From DATJFQ01 sp035492775 (GTDB lineage Bacteria > Acidobacteriota > Vicinamibacteria > Vicinamibacterales > 2-12-FULL-66-21): a stretch of DNA of 64,000 nt. Made by a program: the position numbers and the translations under genes. The DNA is taken from assembly GCA_035492775.1 (NCBI GenBank), contig DATJIW010000082.1, positions 20,617 through 84,616 on the forward strand. The letters are read 5' to 3'. Shown piece by piece: positions 17,005-24,301 of the stretch. The stretch's first letter is position 1. Each line of letters opens with the position of its first letter. Below the pieces are notes generated by a model. That model was given only the letters and a program-made list of their open reading frames with translations. It ran no database searches and was not told the origin of the DNA.

Positions 17005-17535
17005 CTAGGAGGCGGCGCGTCCCTCGTACGCGGCCTCGAGGCCGGCGATGTCGAGCTTCTTCATCTTGAGCATCGCTTCCATCGTGCGATTCGCCTTCTC
17101 GCGGTCGGGGCTCATCAGCATTTTCTCGAGCGGCTTTGCGTGGACCTGCCACGCGAAGCCGTACTTGTCCGCCAGCCAGCCGCACTGCTGCGCCTTCGGG
17201 TCGCCCCCTTCGGTCAGCCTGCTCCAGAAGTAGTCGATCTCTTCCTGCGTATCGCAATCCACGAGGAGCGAGAGCGCGCCTGTCGGCTTGAAGATCGGGC
17301 CGCCGTCGAGCGCCATGAAGCGCTGCCCGTCGAGCTCGAATACCGCCGTGATCACCTTGCCCTTCATCGTCGGAGGCCAGGGCGCGTTCTTGATGCCGTC
17401 CGGATATCGCTCGATGTGCACGATTCGAGACACTCCCCGTTTGCCGGGGGCGCTGGCAAACGTCGAGACATAGAAGTTCACCGCTTCTTCGCAGCGATCC
17501 TCGAACCACAACGACGGAACGATGCGCTGATTCAT
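17005..17535 (-). CDS. VOC-family / PhnB-like protein
   Basis: 176 residues of the glyoxalase/VOC superfamily, PhnB-like branch (often auto-named 3-demethylubiquinone-9 3-methyltransferase domain). Typical features are IVPSLWFEDRCEEAVNFYVSTF at the start, FELDGQRFMALDGGP in the middle and DYFWSRLTEGG...QQCGWLADKYGFAWQV towards the end. The catalytic chemistry is unknown; it is probably a cytoplasmic metal-binding dimer. The protein ends with an alanine-rich tail. Divergent from the TPR gene at 17637. Confidence 0.88.
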   Translation of the reverse strand: MNQRIVPSLWFEDRCEEAVNFYVSTFASAPGKRGVSRIVHIERYPDGIKNAPWPPTMKGKVITAVFELDGQRFMALDGGPIFKPTGALSLLVDCDTQEEIDYFWSRLTEGGDPKAQQCGWLADKYGFAWQVHAKPLEKMLMSPDREKANRTMEAMLKMKKLDIAGLEAAYEGRAAS

Positions 17536-17636
17536 TTGATGGCCGTCCTTTCTCTCGAAATTCGACTCCGTTGCTGGCTAGTCGAATGGCGCGCCGGCAA
17601 ATCGACAACGGCAGTATCATCCCGCCGGAGGAAGTC

Positions 17637-19472
17637 ATGACGCAGGCATTTTCGATTCCCCTTGCCGCCCTGCTGACTATCGCTCCATTCCGCGGTGCCG
17701 GTCAGGAGCACGCTCACCAGGCGGCGGCGGGAGAAACACTCGGAACCGTACATTTTGAGACCTCGTGCTCCGCCGAAGCTCAGCCATCGTTCGATCGGGC
17801 AATGGCCCTGCTGCACTCCTTCGAGTTCGGCGCTGCCGTCGCCGCATTCGACGCCACGCTCCAGCAGGATCCCTCATGCGCGATGACCGAGTGGGGGATC
17901 GCGCTCAGCCGCTGGGCGAACCCGTTTGCGGTCGGTATTCGGTCGGCGGCGCAATTGCAGCAGGGGCTCGCGGCAGTCGAGCGCGGCCGCGCCATCGGTG
18001 CGAAGACCGCTCGCGAGCGGGCCTACATCGACGCGGTCGCGAATCTCTACACGAACGCGGAGCGCCCGCAGCAGGCTCGCGTCGAGGCCTATCGGGACGC
18101 GATGGGAGAAGTCTCGAAGCGGTATCCACAGGATCCCGAAGCGAAAATTTTCTATGCCCTGTCGCTCACGGCGGCCGAAGATCTGAACGACAAAACATAC
18201 GCGAGCCGGCTGCAGGCGCTCGCGATCCTGGAACCGCTGTTCGCGCAGCAGCCGAACCACCCGGGCCTCGCGCATTACATCATTCACAGTTGTGACGTTC
18301 CGCCTCTCGCGCCGCGCGCGCTGGAAGCAGCGACGCGTTATGCCCGGATCGCGCCATCGGCGCCGCACGCGCTGCACATGCCATCGCACACCTTCACGAG
18401 GCTCGGATTGTGGCAGGAATCGATCGACGCCAACATCGCGTCCGCCGAAGTTGCGCGAGCGCAGCACACGGTATCCGAGGAGCTGCACGCGACCGACTAC
18501 CAGATGTACGCGTACCTGCAGACCGGCCAGGATGCAGCCGCCAGGCGGCTGCTACAGTCACTCCCGGACATCGTCGATCGCTCGCGCGGAAAAACCGTCG
18601 CCTCGGCTGCCCCGCCATCGGCGGGAAGCTACGCCGCGTCGGCGATTCCGGCGCGATGGGCGCTCGAGCGCGGCGCATGGGCGGACGCCGCGAAGCTCGA
18701 GATGCGGACGTCCGACCTCCCGTACGCGGACGCACTCACCGCGTATGCGAGGGCCGTCGGCGCTGCGCGCTCGGGAGATGTCGCAGCCGCGCGCATTGGT
18801 GTGGCGCAGCTCGAGGCGCTCGTCAAGCGACAGGCGGCGTTGAACGAAACGTACTGGGCCGGCCAGATCGATATCCAGCGGCAGACCGCGGCGGCGTGGC
18901 TGGCGTTTGCGGAAGGACAACCGTCGAAAGCGCTCGCGCAGATGCGGGCGGCTGCGGACGCAGAGGACCGGACGGAGAAGGCCGCGGTAACGCCGGGACC
19001 GCTCGCGCCCGCCCGCGAGCAGCTGGGCGAGATGCTGCTCGCAACGAACGATGCCGCTGGAGCGCTGAAGGAATTTCAGGCGACGCTTCTCAAGGAACCG
19101 AACCGTTTCCGCACGGTGTACGGCGCGGCGAAATCGGCCGCCGCCTCCGGTGATGCCGCTGCGGCGCATCGCTATTACGGCGACCTGCTGAAGATCTGTT
19201 CGCGCGGAGACGTGCCCGGCCGGCCCGAGCTTCAGGAAGCCCGGGCGGCCATGTCGAAAGCTCAGGCCGAGCGCCGAAGCAATACGATGCGGTTGGTGTT
19301 CGTACCCTTCCGGTTGTTGGCGACGCCCCAGCAGTTGGCGGTCTTGGTGAACTGCTGTGCGTTGATGAGCACGAGCACCGGCTCGAGTCCTGCCGCCACG
19401 GCGGCTGGAATCACGATCTCCTCGAGACGGAGTGCGCCCCCGCGGACTTCGCCGACCTCGAACGCGACGTGA
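17637..19472 (+). CDS. Exported TPR protein of unknown function
   Basis: 611 residues from the ATG at 17637, preceded by GGAGGAAGTC. Signal-like N terminus (FSIPLAALLTIAPFRGAG). The body is helical TPR repeats (for example FDRAMALLHSFEFGAAVAAF, AREQLGEMLLATNDAAGALK) with a conserved segment HMPSHTFTRLGLWQESIDAN typical of acidobacterial and proteobacterial TPR lipoprotein-like proteins. The last ~70 residues (after AQAERRSNTM) are encoded on the strand opposite the end of the DNA methyltransferase gene and look unlike TPR. The original stop was probably lost and the reading frame extended into the neighbour. Confidence 0.78.
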   Translation: MTQAFSIPLAALLTIAPFRGAGQEHAHQAAAGETLGTVHFETSCSAEAQPSFDRAMALLHSFEFGAAVAAFDATLQQDPSCAMTEWGIALSRWANPFAVGIRSAAQLQQGLAAVERGRAIGAKTARERAYIDAVANLYTNAERPQQARVEAYRDAMGEVSKRYPQDPEAKIFYALSLTAAEDLNDKTYASRLQALAILEPLFAQQPNHPGLAHYIIHSCDVPPLAPRALEAATRYARIAPSAPHALHMPSHTFTRLGLWQESIDANIASAEVARAQHTVSEELHATDYQMYAYLQTGQDAAARRLLQSLPDIVDRSRGKTVASAAPPSAGSYAASAIPARWALERGAWADAAKLEMRTSDLPYADALTAYARAVGAARSGDVAAARIGVAQLEALVKRQAALNETYWAGQIDIQRQTAAAWLAFAEGQPSKALAQMRAAADAEDRTEKAAVTPGPLAPAREQLGEMLLATNDAAGALKEFQATLLKEPNRFRTVYGAAKSAAASGDAAAAHRYYGDLLKICSRGDVPGRPELQEARAAMSKAQAERRSNTMRLVFVPFRLLATPQQLAVLVNCCALMSTSTGSSPAATAAGITISSRRSAPPRTSPTSNAT

Positions 19473-20536
19473 CCCCCCGGCGCGAGCACGCGACGCAGCT
19501 CGATGAGCGTGCTCGTGACGAACGCGCGCCAAGCGTCGATCTGTTTTGCGAGCGTCACGGGGACTGCGGCCGCGTCGATGCCGCTGAACCAGCAGCGCAG
19601 CCAGTTGTCGGTCTGATAGTTCACGACGTCGAGGAACGGCGGCGACGTCACCACCAGTGAAACGCTGCCCGTCGGGATCTGCGGGGTGTCGCTCGAGGCA
19701 CCCGCAATCAGGTGCGAGCGTTCCACGCTCTGGCGCAGGGTTCGCCGGACGTCCTCCGTCACGTCCGCCAGCAGTTTGCGGCTCTTTCCGAGGACGATCG
19801 CCGCGACGTCGCGCGGGTCGGGAGCCTGTTTCAGCCGCGCGTTGATCTTCGCCTGCGACTGCGGCGTCACCGCTTGATTCGGCGGGAGCGTATAAACAGA
19901 GAAGAACCCCTTCGAATGCCCCGTCAACCGGTTGACGGCGACCATCCGGATCCATCGATCCGCGGCGCTCAACGCGTTTGCACGTTCCCGATCGAGGAGG
20001 TATTTGCGCAACGCCGAGATCCGGCGCAGCGTCGCCGGGTGATAGAAGACGAGCAGGTCCTCCGGCATCTCCCCCGGCGCGTCGAAATCGATCCCCGCCA
20101 GCGTGTGCGCCACATCGTCCAGCAGTGGCGGCTCCAGGCGCGGCGCACAGAGCACCGCGCTGAGAGGGTTGACGTCGCAGCCGTACGGAACCCGTGCCAT
20201 CAGCGCCGCTTCGACGAGCGTGGTCCCGCGGCCCATGAAGGGGTCGTACACGATATCGCCGGGACGCGTGAGGCGCTCGATGAAGAAGTGCGGCAGCTGC
20301 GGTTTGAAACAGGCGCGATAGGAAATCTCGTGGAGGCTGTTCGCCGCGCGCTGCCGGGCCGTCCAGAATTCGTTCGTGAACGTTGGTACGACGACCGCGC
20401 GGCCGTCCGCCGACGTCACCGCGATCTCGCGTTCGCGTGTTCGAGCGCCGCTCCAGCGGAAGCGCCTGACGGCGTCCTCGAATCCGCCATGGCGCGAATG
20501 GGAGGCGAGCACGGCGACACGCGGCTTGCTGATCAT
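19262..20536 (-). CDS. DNA methyltransferase (N6-adenine/N4-cytosine type)
   Basis: 424 residues with the SAM-binding motif DPFMGRGTT near residue 98 and the catalytic motif TSPPF near residue 300 (the [D/N/S]PP[Y/F] signature of amino-methyltransferases). The late FEVGEV and NCWGVANNRKGTNTNRI segments look conserved up to the C terminus. It should methylate the exocyclic amino group of adenine or cytosine. No restriction endonuclease, specificity subunit or Vsr-type gene lies beside it, so it appears solitary and may serve epigenetic or phage-protection roles. Its 3' end overlaps the TPR gene on the other strand by 211 bases. Confidence 0.88.
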   Translation of the reverse strand: MISKPRVAVLASHSRHGGFEDAVRRFRWSGARTREREIAVTSADGRAVVVPTFTNEFWTARQRAANSLHEISYRACFKPQLPHFFIERLTRPGDIVYDPFMGRGTTLVEAALMARVPYGCDVNPLSAVLCAPRLEPPLLDDVAHTLAGIDFDAPGEMPEDLLVFYHPATLRRISALRKYLLDRERANALSAADRWIRMVAVNRLTGHSKGFFSVYTLPPNQAVTPQSQAKINARLKQAPDPRDVAAIVLGKSRKLLADVTEDVRRTLRQSVERSHLIAGASSDTPQIPTGSVSLVVTSPPFLDVVNYQTDNWLRCWFSGIDAAAVPVTLAKQIDAWRAFVTSTLIELRRVLAPGGHVAFEVGEVRGGALRLEEIVIPAAVAAGLEPVLVLINAQQFTKTANCWGVANNRKGTNTNRIVLLRRSA

Positions 20537-20647
20537 GCCGCGTTAGAGAGTAACACTCCTCGTTTGACAACCCCCCTGCTTGCGCGCAGACTGGCTCTCT
20601 TCACTTCGTCGCTCATCGTCACAACGTCGCCCTGAGAGGTGGGAACC

Positions 20648-21523
20648 ATGCGCAAGGTCAGTTGTTTTGCCGCCGTGGTGTTGTCGCTCGTCGGCGTTCG
20701 TCAGCCCCTCGCCCAGTCGTTGCCCACGTCCCAGCCGAAATACGTCCAGGTGATCATCGAAGACGTCAAAGTCGGTCACGACGATGACCACTCGAAGAGC
20801 GAAGCCGGCTGGGGTGTGGCGTTCGAGAAAGCGAAGTACCCGTATTTCAACCTGGGCATGGTGGCACTCACGGGTTCGCCCCAGGCCTGGTTCATGGTGC
20901 CGTTCGAGTCGAATCAGGCCTATGGTGAATCGATGAAGCGGAGCGCGGAGGACCCTGTGCTCGCCGCAGAGCTCTCGCGGCTGTCGCGTGCCGATTCGGC
21001 GCACATCAACAGCGCGCGGACGCTGTTGCTCGCGGCCCGCAAGGACTTGAGCCATGGAGCGTTTCCGGATCTCGGTAAACAACGCTTCTATCAGGTCACG
21101 TTGTTCCGCGTGCGCCCCGGACACGAAAGCCAGTTCGAGGCAGCGGCGAAGGCGTATGGCGCCGCCGCCGATCGGGCAGCCCCGGACTCGGCGTATCGGA
21201 TTTACGAAGTGGAAGAGGGAATGCCGGGCCCGGTGTACATGATCATGACGTCCGTCGCCGCCTTTGGGGATTTCGACAAGAGAAGCAGCGAGGGCGAGCA
21301 GATCATGAAGTCGGCGAACAAGGAGGAGATGGACACGCTGCAGAAGTTCTCGAGCGAAGCGCTCATCAACGCCGAGCAGCACCGGTTCCGCATCGATCCC
21401 AACATGTGCTACGTCCCGAAGGAGGTTCGCGACCAGGATCCGGCGTTCTGGAATCCGAAGAAGCCGGCGGTCAAGGCGACGACGCCGCAGCAGCCGCAGC
21501 GTGAGTCGTCACGTCAGAGGTGA
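20648..21523 (+). CDS. Secreted protein of unknown function, 291 aa
   Basis: The ATG at 20648 follows a GAGAGG box; a GTG at 20639 is less likely. Signal peptide MRKVSCFAAVVLSLVGVRQPLAQ with cleavage near AQ-S. The mature part has two related alpha/beta segments (YVQVIIEDVKVGHDDDHSKSE and FYQVTLFRVRPGHESQFEAA). This suggests a duplicated ferredoxin-like (dimeric alpha-beta barrel) fold such as in NIPSNAP or EthD-like proteins. The C terminus is Gln/Pro/Arg-rich. No catalytic residues are recognised. The downstream gene begins 3 bases later, so they form a two-gene unit. Confidence 0.72.
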   Translation: MRKVSCFAAVVLSLVGVRQPLAQSLPTSQPKYVQVIIEDVKVGHDDDHSKSEAGWGVAFEKAKYPYFNLGMVALTGSPQAWFMVPFESNQAYGESMKRSAEDPVLAAELSRLSRADSAHINSARTLLLAARKDLSHGAFPDLGKQRFYQVTLFRVRPGHESQFEAAAKAYGAAADRAAPDSAYRIYEVEEGMPGPVYMIMTSVAAFGDFDKRSSEGEQIMKSANKEEMDTLQKFSSEALINAEQHRFRIDPNMCYVPKEVRDQDPAFWNPKKPAVKATTPQQPQRESSRQR

Positions 21524-21526
21524 CAG

Positions 21527-22075
21527 GTGGCGGCGACCAATCCTCTGGGTATCGATCTTGATTTGCTCGACCCGGCCGATGCCAGGGCGCGGATCATCTC
21601 GTCCTGCGTGCGGTGCTGGTTCGAACGGAACCCGTCGGGACACCGCAACTGGGGCGACTGCAGCGGGTTCGTGAAGGCCGTGCAGAAGGATCTCGGACTC
21701 CGGCCGTTCACCGGGCAGGCGAATGACATCTATTCGGAGGTCGTGGACCGTAACGACTGGCTCGTGCTCGGCCACGGTGCCGAAGGCGCGAGCAAGGCAG
21801 GTGCGGCCGCGAATGCGGGAGCACTGACGGTCGCCGTATGGGAGAACCGTGCTCAGCCGGGGGAACCTGGCTGGGCGCGGCACCCTGGTCACGGTCACAT
21901 CGCCATCGTCACGGCGTACCTGCCGATGCTTGGCCATACGCCTGAACAGCACTCGATCGGCGCGTGGGGCCAGCTCGGGAAGGTCGGCCACCTGATGGAT
22001 CGAATGAGTCAGAGCTTCGGCCATGGGAAGCGCGCGTCGATCCGGTACGCCCGTTCGTTATCGGCGATCTTCTGA
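21527..22075 (+). CDS. Putative Cys/His (NlpC/P60- or CHAP-like) amidase
   Basis: 182 residues from a GTG at 21527; AGAGGTGACAG lies just before. The motif NWGDCSGFVKAVQKDLGL places Cys45 at the start of a helix, and GHGHIAIVTAYLP places His124 at the start of a strand. This is the Cys-His dyad layout of papain-like peptidoglycan amidases and endopeptidases (NlpC/P60, CHAP, Tae). No signal peptide is visible, although the protein would need to reach the cell wall. Catalytic activity is inferred from motif geometry only. Absence of a signal would fit delivery by a secretion system, phage-type lysis, or a cytoplasmic role on another amide substrate. Confidence 0.6.
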   Translation: MAATNPLGIDLDLLDPADARARIISSCVRCWFERNPSGHRNWGDCSGFVKAVQKDLGLRPFTGQANDIYSEVVDRNDWLVLGHGAEGASKAGAAANAGALTVAVWENRAQPGEPGWARHPGHGHIAIVTAYLPMLGHTPEQHSIGAWGQLGKVGHLMDRMSQSFGHGKRASIRYARSLSAIF

Positions 22076-22090
22076 CCCTTCCGCCCCGGC

Positions 22091-22164
22091 TGTCCCCATT
22101 TTTCGACAAAAAAGGGGACAGTCCCCATTTTTTGACAAGAAAGGGGACTGTCCCCATTTTTTGA
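22091..22164. repeat. Tandem hairpin-forming repeat (TGTCCCCATTTTT unit)
   Basis: Two and a half copies of a 28-30 base unit (TGTCCCC, T-run, GACAA, A-run, GGGGAC) follow the stop of the amidase-like gene. Each unit can fold on itself (GTCCCC with GGGGAC), and adjacent units form the palindrome GGGGACAGTCCCC. It sits directly upstream of the ogt promoter region, and the hairpins plus T-runs could stop transcription from the left. Similar GTCCCC...GGGGAC repeats are scattered in acidobacterial and deltaproteobacterial genomes. Confidence 0.85.
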
Positions 22165-22207
22165 TGTCCGGAAATGGCCAGCGCACGCAGGGGACGGGTG
22201 CTATCTT
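22165..22207 (+). promoter_or_regulatory. Candidate ogt promoter with 14-bp element shared with ada-alkA
   Basis: TGTCCGGAAATGGC (22165-22178) is followed after 23 bases by TATCTT (22202-22207), a plausible -10 box 8 bases before the ogt ATG. The same 14-mer, in the same orientation and with the same 23-base spacing to a TATNNT, precedes the Ada-AlkA gene. It is a candidate operator for the Ada-type regulator encoded next door. Confidence 0.6.
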
Positions 22208-22215
22208 GGCTGCAA

Positions 22216-22725
22216 ATGGCCAAGACCTTCAAACATCACGTCTGCAAACGAATGCGATCGCCGGTCGGCGTGCTGACCCTGGCGGCAACCGACGACGGCT
22301 TGTCGGCCATCCTCTGGGAACACGACCGCGACGGCCGCGTGCCGCTGAACATCACCGGCGAGGACGATGACCACCCCGTCCTCGTCGAAGCCGAACGTCA
22401 GCTGACCGAGTATTTCGCCGGACGGCGTACGCGATTCGCGCTGCCGCTGGACGTCGCGGGCACCCCGTTCCAGCGCCAGGTCTGGAACGCGCTGATGACG
22501 ATCCCCTTCGGAGAAACGCGCTCTTATTCCGACATCGCGCGCCAGATCGGCAGTCCGACCGCGCAGCGTGCCGTCGGAGCCGCGAACGGCAGGAATCCGC
22601 TGTCGATCGTTGCCCCGTGCCACCGCGTCGTCGGCGCGTCAGGCGCGCTGACGGGATTCGCCGGCGGACTCGACGTCAAGGCGCGGCTGCTCGCACGCGA
22701 GGCCGCGCCGATCAACGCCTCGTGA
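22216..22725 (+). CDS. ogt: Methylated-DNA--protein-cysteine methyltransferase
   Basis: 169 residues from the ATG at 22216; a longer frame from 22174 would run through the promoter element. Suicide O6-alkylguanine repair enzyme: active-site Cys135 in IVAPCHRVVGASGALTGFAGG, DNA-binding helix-turn-helix in TPFQRQVWNALMTIPFGETRSYSDIARQIG, and the Arg-containing AVGAANGRNP. The N-terminal domain is short and lacks the Ada zinc site, so this is Ogt-type. It transfers the alkyl group from O6-alkylguanine to its own cysteine. It converges on, and overlaps by 14 bases, the Ada(Zn)-AraC-AlkA gene that lacks this domain. Confidence 0.95.
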   Translation: MAKTFKHHVCKRMRSPVGVLTLAATDDGLSAILWEHDRDGRVPLNITGEDDDHPVLVEAERQLTEYFAGRRTRFALPLDVAGTPFQRQVWNALMTIPFGETRSYSDIARQIGSPTAQRAVGAANGRNPLSIVAPCHRVVGASGALTGFAGGLDVKARLLAREAAPINAS

Positions 22726-24190
22726 GCGCCGGCACGGCACCGATCCGCCAGAGGTGCATGACGGCGTAGCTTCGCCACGGACGCCAGCGTTCCGACATCG
22801 CTTCGGCCTCCCGCGGCGTCACACCGCCGAGACTGTTGCGCACAGCGATGTCTTCCTTCGGGAACGCGTCCGGCCATCGGATGGCGCGCATGGCGAGGTA
22901 GTGGGCCGTCCACGGCCCGATGCCGGGCAACTCCGCGAGACGCGCGATTGCATCGGCGGGATCGCGGTGGGTTCCCCCGTCCAGAGACAGCTCCCCGGCA
23001 TCGTATGCTTTCGCAAGTCCGATGATGCTTCGCGCCCGCGATTGAACGACGCCGTGCCGCGCGATGTCGTCGACGGTTGCATGGGCCATCTGCGCCGCAG
23101 TAGGCGTGAGCCGCGTCAGGCCTTCGATCTCCGTAGTCATCGGTTCGCCGAATGCTTCGACGAGCCGCGAGGCGATCTTCGTCGCGGCCTTGACGGTGAC
23201 CTGCTGGCCGAGAATTGCCCGCAGCCCGATCTCGAAACCGTCGAACGCCCCTGGGACTCGCAGGCCTGCGTTCGCCTTGACCGCCCGCGCGAGCAGGCGA
23301 TCGCCGGCAAGCCGCGCCGAAATGATGTCCGGCCGCGCGTCGAGATCGAACAGCGCGCGCAGCCGCGCAAGCAGCGCGGGCAATACAGGCGTCAGCGTAT
23401 GGGTGAACTCGACGAGCAGCGCGTCCCGCTTCTTTGCCTGCGTCACGCGGATCCAGCCCTTCGCCGTTCCGAGCCGCACCGTTCTTGCGTATGACCGATC
23501 GCTGACCTGCTCGACGCCCGCCAGCGCGCGCGCGGCGAGGAATTCGAGCAGGCTGCTCCAGTCGTACGGCGGGCGATATGCAAGCTGCAGCGTCGACGTC
23601 TCGCCGGTTGCCGCCGCCGGCTCCTCCGCGATGCGCTGACGCAAGCGCGACGGCGGCATCCGATAGCGGCGGACGAACGCGTCGTTGAACCGGCGCACGC
23701 TTGCGAAGCCGCTCGCAAAGGCAATCTCCGTCATCGGGAGCGTCGTCTCCGTCAGCAGCTGCTTGGCGAGCAGTAGGCGCCGCGTGAGCAGCAGCTGGAT
23801 CGGCGCGACCCCCAGCTCCCTGCGTACGATGCGTCGGATCTGCCGTGAGCTGAGCTCGAATTGAGTTGCGACCGCCTCGAGTCCGGCCTCATCGCCCAGT
23901 TGCCCGTCTTCGAGTCGCCTGACGATCAGCGACGCAATCCGTTGCGCGTCGTCGACCGGTGCGTTCCCCGGCGCCAGCTCGGGGCGGCATCGCAGGCAGG
24001 GCCGGAACCCTGCCTGCTCGGCCTGCTGCGCGGTATCGAAGAAACGGCAGTTCACCGCCTTCGGCGCGCGCACCCGGCAGATCGGGCGGCAGTAGATCCG
24101 GGTGGATGTCACCCCGACGAAGAACACGCCGTCGAACCGGACGTCGTGCGCGGCGAGCGCGTCATGGAAAAGGCGGATATCGAGCGACAT
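22712..24190 (-). CDS. alkA: Ada zinc domain - AraC HTH - AlkA glycosylase fusion
   Basis: 492 residues from the ATG at 24190. Residues 1-75 are the Ada metal-binding domain with Cys34, Cys38, Cys65 and Cys68 (YCRPIC ... GFRPCLRC), which in E. coli Ada repairs methylphosphotriesters and switches the protein to an activator. Residues about 85-180 are an AraC-type double HTH. Residues about 200-285 are the AlkA N-terminal domain. The rest is an HhH-GPD glycosylase with LPGIGPWTAHYLAMR and the catalytic Asp in FPKEDIAV. It should excise 3-methyladenine-type lesions and regulate the adaptive response. Longer upstream frames cross nadA antisense and are rejected. Confidence 0.95.
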   Translation of the reverse strand: MSLDIRLFHDALAAHDVRFDGVFFVGVTSTRIYCRPICRVRAPKAVNCRFFDTAQQAEQAGFRPCLRCRPELAPGNAPVDDAQRIASLIVRRLEDGQLGDEAGLEAVATQFELSSRQIRRIVRRELGVAPIQLLLTRRLLLAKQLLTETTLPMTEIAFASGFASVRRFNDAFVRRYRMPPSRLRQRIAEEPAAATGETSTLQLAYRPPYDWSSLLEFLAARALAGVEQVSDRSYARTVRLGTAKGWIRVTQAKKRDALLVEFTHTLTPVLPALLARLRALFDLDARPDIISARLAGDRLLARAVKANAGLRVPGAFDGFEIGLRAILGQQVTVKAATKIASRLVEAFGEPMTTEIEGLTRLTPTAAQMAHATVDDIARHGVVQSRARSIIGLAKAYDAGELSLDGGTHRDPADAIARLAELPGIGPWTAHYLAMRAIRWPDAFPKEDIAVRNSLGGVTPREAEAMSERWRPWRSYAVMHLWRIGAVPALTRR

Positions 24191-24196
24191 ACCTCC

Positions 24197-24239
24197 ACAA
24201 TAACCCGGTGGCACGCGCAGGCCTAGCCATTTCCGGACA
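24197..24239 (-). promoter_or_regulatory. Candidate ada-alkA promoter with 14-bp element shared with ogt
   Basis: Read leftward, TGTCCGGAAATGGC (24239 to 24226) is followed after 23 bases by TATTGT (24202 to 24197), then GGAGGT and the ATG at 24190. The geometry is the same as upstream of ogt. It would let the Ada-type protein regulate both its own gene and ogt. Confidence 0.6.
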
Positions 24240-24301
24240 CCGTGTTCCCCCTCCACCTGCTGCGCCCGGCCGTTGAATCGTGCCATCATTATTGGAGTGA
24301 C

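Noticed and set aside
22091..22164. Possible CRISPR array
   Set aside because: The units are contiguous hairpins without unique spacers, and no cas genes are present.
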